Source: Oecophyllibacter saccharovorans (GTDB taxonomy: Bacteria; Pseudomonadota; Alphaproteobacteria; Acetobacterales; Acetobacteraceae). Taken from it: a DNA stretch of 64,000 bases. The translations under genes were made by a program, and so were the position numbers. The notes under the pieces were generated by a model. The model did not search any database. It saw only the letters and a program-made list of their open reading frames with translations, and was not told the origin of the DNA. Shown here piece by piece: positions 44,293-51,896 of the stretch. Numbering within the stretch: the first letter of the stretch is position 1; each line of letters opens with the position of its first letter. The DNA lies in assembly GCF_006542375.1 (NCBI RefSeq), contig NZ_CP038143.1, positions 496,001-560,000 of the forward strand. Direction: 5' to 3'.

Positions 44293-45405
44293 TTACAACT
44301 TAAACCCCGTAAATTTCACAACATTAGAAGGAAAAGGTGGAACAGAGAAGTTTGTGATTTTCTTAAATAATCTAGGGGTCATTCCAATTGTAGATATAAT
44401 ACCATACAATCCTATTATATCATTATTTTCCAAATACGTAAGAGCATTTTGCATTAATTCAGCCTGTTCAGGTTTAATTTCACTATCAAATTTTTCCACT
44501 TTAGTTTGACCGGTTTTGGTTAAATGTATATTACCCGTACGATATTGATTGGCATCAATCATACCAAGATCAAAAGCACGTCGGAGTATTGCTCTAACGG
44601 ATACTCCCCAACGTAGTTTCATAGTAAAAATCCCATTCCAATCAAGCAACCGCCGGGTTCTAGGAAATTCTTTTAAAAAGGCTTTACGCGGAATAAGAAA
44701 AGCACTGGCAAAGCGATGAGCTTGTCCTTCAGTAAACTTATCTCCAGTAATTATTCCTTGATGCATGATAAGATGGCCTGCTTCATGAGCTAAATCAAAA
44801 CGAAGCCGGACTGCAGCAACTTTCGCACTCGAGCGAACGATAATTGGGCGGCGTCTTGAAATAGACAATGCATCAATTCGATCTGAAATATCATCAAAAT
44901 GAGCAACAACCGCGCCTGCATTTTCAACAACCCGAGTCATGTTTGTAATTGGCGCATCTAGGCCAAGTCCCCAATAACGCCTTGCATTCTCAGCAATTTT
45001 CTCGACTTCTTCAAAAGAAATTGGGTTGGCAGCCTCGGGAAAATTCACGGTCGGCAAACGAAGCTGCCCGTCTAGCGCTTCAACGATAGTTTCCAAAATC
45101 GTACCACGGGCTGCAGCTTGGGCAAGAATGCTTCGAGGAGCTGTGGCAAGGCGTCGAAAATGACAGTCCTCCGTCTGTACAGCTCTCAAATTCGAAGTGC
45201 CAAAAAATATTTCTGTAACTTCAAGAACAGCTTCAAGCGCTTTACGTAATTCATCAGCCGGTTCTTTAGCTCCAGTTTCTAACTGATGTAAAAACTGACG
45301 ACTTACCCCAACAAGCTTACCAAGCTCCTCAAGTGAAAGTCTGGCTAACATACGGGCAAGGCGTAGCTTCTCTCCATAAAAAGGACGTAGATATAGCTCG
45401 TTCAT
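44293..45405 (-). CDS. XRE HTH + ImmA/IrrE metalloprotease (peptidase M78)
   Basis: A 370-residue protein. Residues about 12-68 form an XRE helix-turn-helix (LARLSLEELGKLVGVSRQFL), and residues about 130-260 an ImmA/IrrE domain with the zinc motif HEAGH at 207-211. The last 90 residues (TGQTKVEKFDSEIKPEQAEL onward) are AT-coded and unassigned. Such fused regulator-proteases act as antitoxins, phage repressor controllers or stress sensors. It follows its partner by 67 bases. Codon use is AT-rich compared with the neighbours. Confidence 0.85.
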   Translation of the reverse strand: MNELYLRPFYGEKLRLARMLARLSLEELGKLVGVSRQFLHQLETGAKEPADELRKALEAVLEVTEIFFGTSNLRAVQTEDCHFRRLATAPRSILAQAAARGTILETIVEALDGQLRLPTVNFPEAANPISFEEVEKIAENARRYWGLGLDAPITNMTRVVENAGAVVAHFDDISDRIDALSISRRRPIIVRSSAKVAAVRLRFDLAHEAGHLIMHQGIITGDKFTEGQAHRFASAFLIPRKAFLKEFPRTRRLLDWNGIFTMKLRWGVSVRAILRRAFDLGMIDANQYRTGNIHLTKTGQTKVEKFDSEIKPEQAELMQNALTYLENNDIIGLYGIISTIGMTPRLFKKITNFSVPPFPSNVVKFTGFKL

Positions 45406-45472
45406 GGTCCAGGCTCTATGCGCATCACTACTTTTTATTCTTAACTAAAAATATTAGCTGATCGTAAGAACC

Positions 45473-46072
45473 CTATTTCTCATTATAATTTTTACTATCT
45501 AGGTCACCTTCATCTCGTCGGCCCTTGACAGTGGGGGACGGAAGCTCACGCCCTTCAGGACGATCATCATTAAACCAAACAACTTGAGAAACATTATTCT
45601 CCAGCGGAATCGGCCAAATATCTTCAACAATACCATTACGTACAGCCACAAAGTAGGACTGAAGCATTGAGCCATCTTCGTCAATTTCATAACAAATACG
45701 AAAAAGGCTACCAGGGACTAGAATTTTAGATCCAAAGTCAAAACATAACTGCTCGAAATCAGTTGGTGCCAATGTTCTGCCTGAAGGATTAGAAGGTTTG
45801 CCACGATAAAAACGCAGTGGCACCTGTCCAATTGTAAACTGAAATTGTAGGCCCGAATTAGTTACAGCCAACCATTCAAACCCGGAGGTGCCCGCGGCTC
45901 GATTAAACTGGTGACAAATACATGAATATGCATCACCTCCGAGCGACCAATTATTCAAACCAATTTCTGGCGCATGATGGTCAAGAGCAATGCTACGCCC
46001 ACGTTCGATAAGCTGCGCAACCTGACATAATGATGCTTTTGATAGCGCTGGATCATAATCCCAAGGATGCAT
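45473..46072 (-). CDS. 199-residue partner of the ImmA/IrrE protein, function unknown
   Basis: It begins MHPWDYDPALSKASLCQVAQ, with later RFYRGKPSNPSGRTLAP and LVPGSLFRICYEIDEDG. I have a recollection of similar proteins encoded next to HTH-ImmA/IrrE proteins in other proteobacteria, but no named domain. It is first in the two-gene unit, so with the protease gene it forms a candidate toxin-antitoxin or defence pair. It has no signal peptide or membrane segment, and a charged Asp/Glu/Lys-rich C-terminus. Confidence 0.7.
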   Translation of the reverse strand: MHPWDYDPALSKASLCQVAQLIERGRSIALDHHAPEIGLNNWSLGGDAYSCICHQFNRAAGTSGFEWLAVTNSGLQFQFTIGQVPLRFYRGKPSNPSGRTLAPTDFEQLCFDFGSKILVPGSLFRICYEIDEDGSMLQSYFVAVRNGIVEDIWPIPLENNVSQVVWFNDDRPEGRELPSPTVKGRRDEGDLDSKNYNEK

Positions 46073-46226
46073 TCACTTATCTCCGATTCCAATTGGCATT
46101 CAACAGAGGATGTCAACCAATTTTTAATCTGTCAACCAATCTTGAAGTTTTTATCCTAGCGTAGGTATAATATTTGTGCCTTAATATTCATAATATTAAA
46201 TCTCAATTCTAGAGAAATATTATCTT

Positions 46227-46727
46227 ATGGATATCGCTCACAAAAAAATTATAATGAAATCTCTTGATCATTTTAAGGACGAATTCATGGGGATTATTGT
46301 TTTGCTGATGGTTCTAAGATTTCTAGGTTCAGATTCTATTTCTACAATAGCTCAAGCCGCTCCAACAACTGTTTTCTCCCCACAACATTACTACGACCAA
46401 CCCGTCTCAGCCTTCATGACACGCGTGACTGAAACACATACGGACCTCCTCAAAGGCAAACCCGTGTCTCTCCCACGCTATCCGGTAGAAAAGCTCTGCG
46501 CACGTCAGACCGGTCAGAGCAACAATACTCCCAATCCCGTGCCCTACAATGCCTGTATCGCCAACAACCAGGAGGCCTATGACACGCTGAAGGCTGGGTG
46601 GATACAGAAGGACAGTGATGCGCGGGTGGCGTGTATCCGGCAGACAGCAGCGGCCGCCAACCCCGGTTATGACACGCTTGCTCAATGCCTTGATGCGGTG
46701 GAAGAGACCAAGCGCGAGGCGCCTTGA
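46227..46727 (+). CDS. Cys-containing exported protein, chimeric at the island border
   Basis: A 166-residue frame. The first 55 residues are AT-coded and include a signal-like stretch (GIIVLLMVLRFLGSDSISTI then AQA). From about base 46390 the DNA is GC-rich and codes for a small Cys-containing domain (VEKLCARQTGQSNN, PYNACIANNQEAYDTLKAGW, RVACIRQTAAAANPGYDTLA, QCLDAV). The 5' end may have been replaced by the island. The start ATG 46227 has only a weak purine tract upstream. The family is unknown to me. Confidence 0.55.
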   Translation: MDIAHKKIIMKSLDHFKDEFMGIIVLLMVLRFLGSDSISTIAQAAPTTVFSPQHYYDQPVSAFMTRVTETHTDLLKGKPVSLPRYPVEKLCARQTGQSNNTPNPVPYNACIANNQEAYDTLKAGWIQKDSDARVACIRQTAAAANPGYDTLAQCLDAVEETKREAP

Positions 46728-46933
46728 AGGTCCCTGCTCAGAGAGGCTTTCTTTCAGTCCGCTCAGGAATGCGGGTAGCCCAAAGAGTGTTGCAGACATG
46801 TCATGGCGGGTCGGGAAAGCGTGCTGTTTTTGCGGCGCGGGTCGGCACAGAATCTGGAACGGCCTGAATTTATGGCTATATTCAGGGATATTTCGGCACC
46901 TTTACACCTGCGCTAAGCACAACGTTACAACCG

Positions 46934-47332
46934 TTGGCAGCGGGGGTTGAGTGTTTTAAAGACCTACCAAAGACTTTTCACAAACTGGGGATAACGCACG
47001 ACGTGTGGGAACATTTCTGCCTGGGGCTTGCGACCTGCGCCACTCTGGCATCGAGCTTCTTTTCCGGCTGGTCCGCCAAGCTGTGGTGGGATGCCTCGCG
47101 CATCCGCCTCGGCACGCTGGTTGAGACCTGCGGCAAGCCGCACGTCAAGCTGCAGCAGGTCTCGGTTGAGGATGCCTTCAACCAGCTTGACCAGGCACTG
47201 ACCAACCTCAATGAGATCGTCAAAGTCCTGTCGCAGTCCAACCGGACCAATGGCCGCGCCGCCCTTTGCGGCATGGGCGGCACGCTTTTTGCTGCCCTTG
47301 CCCTGCTGCTGAACTTCGCTGCGAAGCTCTGA
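46934..47332 (+). CDS. Hypothetical membrane protein, possibly remnant
   Basis: A 132-residue frame starting at TTG 46934, without a visible ribosome binding site. It has a hydrophobic stretch (CLGLATCATLASSFFSGW), a helical amphipathic middle (VEDAFNQLDQALTNLNEIVK) and a C-terminal membrane helix (GGTLFAALALLLNFAAKL). Codon use is GC-rich like the host. The poor start, and 206 unexplained bases before it, suggest its 5' end may have been lost. No family is recognised. Confidence 0.45.
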   Translation: MAAGVECFKDLPKTFHKLGITHDVWEHFCLGLATCATLASSFFSGWSAKLWWDASRIRLGTLVETCGKPHVKLQQVSVEDAFNQLDQALTNLNEIVKVLSQSNRTNGRAALCGMGGTLFAALALLLNFAAKL

Positions 47333-47350
47333 CCACCTGATCACCCACCC

Positions 47351-49705
47351 TTACCCGACTTCCTCAGGCCGCCAGATGGAATGGGTGGGGTCCAGAAAGG
47401 CCTGGTTGTTCTCCACCAGCTGCTCGATCCCCAGCAGGCAGCCCAGCGCATAGGCGATGTTGAGCGCCGCCCCTTCCTTCCCTGCCAGAGCCGTCACGGC
47501 TTCCGGCGCAAGCTTCAGCAGCGCCAGCCGGGCGATATGAACACGAGTAATCAGCACCGGAACGTCAATCCGGCGGCCGGCAAAACAGCCCAACACTGAC
47601 TCAAGCACAGGCTTCAGGCCAGGCGGCAACAGGCCGGCCTGCATGAGGCGGCGCAGGCGCAGCAGGTTCAGCCCCAGCGCCAGGGTAGCGAGCAAGCCGT
47701 AAAGAAAGCGCCGCACTGCCCCTTCATCCACCCGCGTCTCCCCTGCCCGCGTGGCCAGATGGGCAAAGCGGTCCAGGCTGCGCGAGATCCAACGCGCTTC
47801 ATCAGGCACAGGGCCGGGGCGGACCAGCAGGTGCAGGTCACCCAGCATGGAGCGGCGCACGCGGAAGGCGGCCTGGGGCAGGTTGAAGGGGAAAATGGTG
47901 CGAAAGGCCACCACCGCGGAAGCGGAAGAAAGGATTTCGCTCAGCGCCTTGTTGAAATACTGGATCTCATTCATGTCACGCTGGTTGTCCAGCCCGCACA
48001 TGAGCATGAGCATGAAGCCGTAGGTCACGCAGGCAGGGCCTGTGCTGGGGCGGGTGCGGAACGGCGCGCTCAGCATCAGCGCCGCGCCGATGATCAGCGC
48101 CAGCGGCTCAAACGTGCGCACGGACGGAATGCCCAGGATCACCACCCAGAAGGCCACGGCTGCGGCGGCCAGGGTGCCGTAGAGATAGCCCATCGTCGCC
48201 GCTTTCTGCATCGGGCGCGGGCCGAACACGCAGCAGATGACGGCGGTATAGATGATGTAAGGCAGCCCCTCGGTCCAGGCCGTGACCTCATAGACATAAG
48301 CGGTCATGAGAACGCACAGGAAGGCGCGCAAACCGTTCTGCCAGGCATAAACGCCATCGTGCCAGGGCCTGCGCGCAAAGCGGAAAGAACCATCCGCGCC
48401 AGGCGCCCGCGTGGCGCGCGCGCTGGCGCTGGCCTGGGCCAGGGCGGTGACCAGATCCGCCAGCACGCTGGCCAGGGAGGTCAGCCCCACCTGGAGGGCG
48501 GCCAGCACCGGCAGGGTCTCGCTGTGCGCCGAGCCGGCTTCAGGCGTGGCAGGCATGGGTCTTCCTAGTGCCAGGCTGCGTTGCATCAGTGCCGGGATGG
48601 GCGCCAGGCATGCTTCGCGCATGGCGTGCAGCTGGGGCACCAGCAAGGCCGCAGCCTGCTGGAAGGTCGCGCCCTTCATCGCGGCACAATCCTGCACGCG
48701 CGCCAGCAGGGCGCGCGCCTGCCTGAACAGGGTCGCCAGCTCAGCGAAAGAAATCGCCCCCGCAGCAGATGAGCTGCCCAGAAGGGGGGCAGCTTCACGC
48801 AGCAGCTGCGCATGGCCGCGCAGCCTCAGCGCCGTGCCGAACACCCGCACCAGCGCACTGCCCAAAGCCGCCAATGCCGCGCGGGCATGGTCGCCGGCAC
48901 GGGTATGTGGCCCGATCTCCAGCGCCAGGAATTCAATGCGGTTGTCCAGCGCCAGCACCGCCCCCAGCTGCTGTTCCGCCTGGGCCAGCAGGGATGTGTG
49001 GTTGCTGCCTCCGCCGCTGGTCGCCTCCTGCCCGGTCGGGGCCAGGGCGGCGCTCACGATGGCCGTCACTTCCCTCAGCGCCTGCATCAGCGACAGATGG
49101 AGCGCCCGGCGTGCCTGTTTGGAGGGGTCAACGCTGAACACGGCTGCCACACTGAGCTCACAGACAATGCCCAGCATGATATAGGTGCAGCGCGACATCG
49201 CGACGGTGAAAACATTATTGGCGTCAGGGGCGGCATCCACGGCGATGATGGCGCCGGTGAACCCGGCCAGGCTCCAGGCATAGGCGCGGAAATTGGTGGC
49301 AAAGCTTCCCAGCCCGGTGCACAGCGCCGTCCACAAGGCCAGGCCGATATAAAAGAGCCAGGGCGCCTGGGGCACGAGCGCGCTGAGCAGAAGCGCGAAC
49401 AGCCCGCCGCCCAATGTGCCCACAATCCGCCAGCGCGCCTTGGAAAGGCTCTCGCCGCGCGTGGGCTGCGCCACCACCCAGACGGTCAGCGGAGCCCAGG
49501 CCGGGCTGTCCAGCTCCATCCGGAAGGCGATTCCCAGCGCGATGAGGGCCGCGAAGGTGGTCCGCAGCGTAAACAGCACGCCGGCGGGCGGGTGAAAGAG
49601 CTGGCGCATGTGCCCCAGCGCCTCGCCCGCCTGATGCGCACGCAGCCGCCAGCCGGTAGAGCGCCTTTCGGGGGACTGACTGGTGGGCGGGAGGGCCAAA
49701 GGCAC
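47351..49705 (-). CDS. FUSC-family inner-membrane exporter (YccS/AaeB-like)
   Basis: A 784-residue protein with two membrane blocks (residues about 45-190 and 450-600) around a long cytoplasmic region. TLRTTFAALIALGIAFRMEL and SPAWAPLTVWVVAQPTRGES then RIVGTLGGGLFA are the N-terminal FUSC signature of aromatic-acid exporters. The start is GTG 49705 by frame; ATG 49609 would give a shorter form. It is encoded alone, unlike the two FUSC genes at 23.8-27.5 kb, and converges on the hypothetical gene at 46934. Confidence 0.88.
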   Translation of the reverse strand: MPLALPPTSQSPERRSTGWRLRAHQAGEALGHMRQLFHPPAGVLFTLRTTFAALIALGIAFRMELDSPAWAPLTVWVVAQPTRGESLSKARWRIVGTLGGGLFALLLSALVPQAPWLFYIGLALWTALCTGLGSFATNFRAYAWSLAGFTGAIIAVDAAPDANNVFTVAMSRCTYIMLGIVCELSVAAVFSVDPSKQARRALHLSLMQALREVTAIVSAALAPTGQEATSGGGSNHTSLLAQAEQQLGAVLALDNRIEFLALEIGPHTRAGDHARAALAALGSALVRVFGTALRLRGHAQLLREAAPLLGSSSAAGAISFAELATLFRQARALLARVQDCAAMKGATFQQAAALLVPQLHAMREACLAPIPALMQRSLALGRPMPATPEAGSAHSETLPVLAALQVGLTSLASVLADLVTALAQASASARATRAPGADGSFRFARRPWHDGVYAWQNGLRAFLCVLMTAYVYEVTAWTEGLPYIIYTAVICCVFGPRPMQKAATMGYLYGTLAAAAVAFWVVILGIPSVRTFEPLALIIGAALMLSAPFRTRPSTGPACVTYGFMLMLMCGLDNQRDMNEIQYFNKALSEILSSASAVVAFRTIFPFNLPQAAFRVRRSMLGDLHLLVRPGPVPDEARWISRSLDRFAHLATRAGETRVDEGAVRRFLYGLLATLALGLNLLRLRRLMQAGLLPPGLKPVLESVLGCFAGRRIDVPVLITRVHIARLALLKLAPEAVTALAGKEGAALNIAYALGCLLGIEQLVENNQAFLDPTHSIWRPEEVG

Positions 49706-49890
49706 GGCGGGAGGTCTCTGAGCGGAAGGGGCTGTTTCTGCCTAACACCGTCTTCTGCCAAGCGGCAGCCCCTTGCGGGCATGGCGCTCCCCTGTTGCGC
49801 AGCTGCCTCGGCCACCGCTGGCTGGCCCTAGGAGGGGCTGGGCGTTTCAGGCATGGTCAGAAGCAGCCCCCTCTTCACGGCAAAGTGTCC

Positions 49891-50874
49891 ATGCTCCTTA
49901 CGCTCACGACCGCTCTCCTGCCTGTTTTCCTCACGCTTGTTTTGGGATATTTCGCCGCAATGCGGGGGGAGTTCTCGGCTGACAATGCCAAGGTGCTGAC
50001 CCGGCTGGTGATGCATTACGCGCTGCCCATGGCGCTTTTTGCACATGTGACCGCCATGCCGCGAGACCTCATCCTCACCCGTGCACCGCTGGGGGCGCTG
50101 CTTTTTGCCGGCATGATGGGACCGTTCATCGCGGCTTATTTCACGGGGCGCTGGCTTTTCCGCCGCCGCTTGGCGCCCATAGTTGCTTCCAGAACCGCCA
50201 TGATCACAGCCCTCTGCCTCAGCGCGCCCAGCATCCCCTTTGTCGGCGTGCCGGTTCTGGGGCAGCTGTACGGCGCCAATAGCGGGCTCATCGTTTCACT
50301 GGGCGGGTTGATCATCAATCTGGTGCAACTGCCCCTGGCCCTGCTGGTGCTGGCCGCCCCGGCTGCAGAAGCCTCTGCTCAAGAGACGAGAGACGCGCAC
50401 AGAAATCCGCTTTTTTTCATACTCGGTCACGTGAAAGCGGCCCTGCGGGAACCCGTGGTCTGGGCGCCGCTCCTGGCGTTGGGGCTCCAGCTGGCTGGCG
50501 TGCACGTCCCAGTTTGGGTGCGCCAGCCGCTGCACCTGCTGGCGGTTGCCACGGGCGGAGTCGCGCTTTTTGCCACCGGAATCGTCCTGCAGACGCGTCG
50601 CATCAGGGTCAGTTTTTCTGTGGGGCTGGTCGTGCTGATCCGCAACCTGGCCATTCCGCTCGCAATGCTGGGCCTGTTGCTTGTGTTCAAGCCGCCCTTG
50701 CCGCTCCAGGCAGGGGCTGAAACTGTGGTGACCCTGGCGCTGCCAACGGCAGCGTTGGGCACCATCCTGGCGGTTGCCTTTCAGGTGGCAGAGCGAGAAG
50801 CGGCGTCCATCCTGTTTTTCAGCACGCTTTGCTCTGCCGTGACCCTGCCGCTTCTGCTCTGGCTCAGCCTCTGA
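49891..50874 (+). CDS. AEC-family transporter
   Basis: A 327-residue inner-membrane protein with about 10 hydrophobic segments and the auxin-efflux-carrier family pattern: LPVFLTLVLGYFAAMRGEFS at the start, VMHYALPMALFAHVTAMP, PSIPFVGVPVLGQLYGANSG and LALPTAALGTILAVAF near the end. Malonate or another carboxylate is a common substrate, but none is shown here. ATG 49891 starts the first membrane helix. It diverges from the FUSC gene and is followed by a terminator hairpin. Confidence 0.88.
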   Translation: MLLTLTTALLPVFLTLVLGYFAAMRGEFSADNAKVLTRLVMHYALPMALFAHVTAMPRDLILTRAPLGALLFAGMMGPFIAAYFTGRWLFRRRLAPIVASRTAMITALCLSAPSIPFVGVPVLGQLYGANSGLIVSLGGLIINLVQLPLALLVLAAPAAEASAQETRDAHRNPLFFILGHVKAALREPVVWAPLLALGLQLAGVHVPVWVRQPLHLLAVATGGVALFATGIVLQTRRIRVSFSVGLVVLIRNLAIPLAMLGLLLVFKPPLPLQAGAETVVTLALPTAALGTILAVAFQVAEREAASILFFSTLCSAVTLPLLLWLSL

Positions 50875-50881
50875 GGAGAGG

Positions 50882-50908
50882 CCAGGCTGCAAGGCAGGCC
50901 TGGTCTTT
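50882..50908 (+). terminator. Terminator after the AEC transporter
   Basis: CCAGGCTGC pairs with GCAGGCCTGG (one bulged base) around AAG, followed by TCTTTGTT. It lies between the AEC gene and the convergent small gene at 50911. Confidence 0.6.
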
Positions 50909-50910
50909 GT

Positions 50911-51180
50911 TCAGCGGGCAGCAGAAATGATCTTTTCCGCTTCATCAGCCGTGATGGCGTAAGGGAAATCTTCCGCGCCATTACCCAGGGAAAGGGTCTT
51001 CATGCCACTGCCGATATTGAGCGCCGGCTGCAGCTGGCTCAGCGGCAGGGCTTTGACGACTTCCTTGCCGTCCACCACGAAGCTGGCGGTGCCGTTTGCC
51101 AGATGCACGGTCGCCGGCACGGCGTCACCCACGGCATTGAGAATGGAAACCGTAAGGGTGCGGGGAGTAGACTGGGGCAT
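50911..51180 (-). CDS. Small conserved-looking protein of unknown function
   Basis: An 89-residue protein (TLTVSILNAVGDAVPATVHL, TASFVVDGKEVVKALPLSQL, DFPYAITADEAEKIISAAR). It is beta-rich with an alpha C-terminus, no signal peptide and no membrane segment. AAGGA lies about 10 bases before ATG 51180. Codon use matches the host. No family is recognised. Confidence 0.6.
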   Translation of the reverse strand: MPQSTPRTLTVSILNAVGDAVPATVHLANGTASFVVDGKEVVKALPLSQLQPALNIGSGMKTLSLGNGAEDFPYAITADEAEKIISAAR

Positions 51181-51896
51181 GGAGTTCTGTCCTTGTAAAA
51201 AGCCGGCCTTATAAGAAGGCAGGAAAAGGGCTGGAGGCGCGTTATATCATATATGAGTGAATTACCAGGGTGCTTTCCCCGCACGCACACCTGCTAAAAG
51301 AAAAATTATATAAGACTATATCTGGGCCCAAATCAGCCCCAACTGACGGCCCTGCCAGAAGATGGGGAGAAAATTAAGAAAAATCCATCTATAGAATCTC
51401 CCTTTCATTTCCTCTCATGCAATCCTGTCTTCCCAAAGCCGTAAAACGATCTGTCAACCCGAGTGCAGTCTTGGGAAATGTTCACAAGATCAGGAAAATT
51501 CAGAATTCAGACTGGTATCTTCCCAAATAAGTTCCTGATCAATATTTAAACCTTAATCCTTTATGATGGTTGTTGCATAATAATCGCAGGGGCATCCCTG
51601 ATAAGAGAGAAAGCGTTTTCAAGCCTTGGCTGCACTTGCACCCCTTCCTATTGATCAGGAAAGGGTATAGGAAGCTGAATCAGAAAATGTTTTTCTGTTG
51701 GTCCTGACGCGCCGGTGCTTCACACACCCTCCGTCCCAACCGTGTGTGCGTCTTCCTTTCCGCCTTCCCCGCCGCGGGAAGGTCAGAGCTCCCCTGCAGG
51801 CTTCAGGCCAGCAGGATCGGCTAGGGGATCGGGTGTGAAAAGCGCCTGTCTGTCACGGACCTGCTTGATGGATGGTTTGAGATCAGGATCGATCAT
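51181..51896. other. 716-base intergenic region upstream of formate dehydrogenase, with GATCAGGAA repeats
   Basis: No gene is supported; the short frames in it lack ribosome binding sites. It is AT-rich from about 51240 to 51700. GATCAGGAAA occurs at 51488-51497 and again from 51653, and its reverse complement TTCCTGATC at 51532-51540; a further GATCAGGA lies at 51881 by the ribosome binding site. CCTGATCAAT (51534) and ATTGATCAGG (51650) are exact inverted copies. The repeats could be regulator sites for the operon. No canonical sigma-54 or FNR site is seen. Confidence 0.5.

Larger units (their letters stand above)
44135..46390. mobile_element. AT-rich genomic island adjoining tRNA-Glu
   Basis: Base composition turns sharply AT-rich exactly at the tRNA-Glu 3' end and returns to GC-rich near 46390, inside a reading frame. 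The segment holds a two-gene minus-strand unit and short flanks. I see no integrase and no second copy of the tRNA 3' end at the right border, so the original element is incomplete, or excision ends have decayed. Bases 44135-44292 hold no gene. Confidence 0.7.

Noticed and set aside
44135-46900. A second copy of the tRNA-Glu 3' end (attR) at the right edge of the island
   Set aside because: I looked for GGGGTTCGAATCCCC or ATGGGACGCCA beyond 44134 and found none by eye, so no attachment site pair is claimed.
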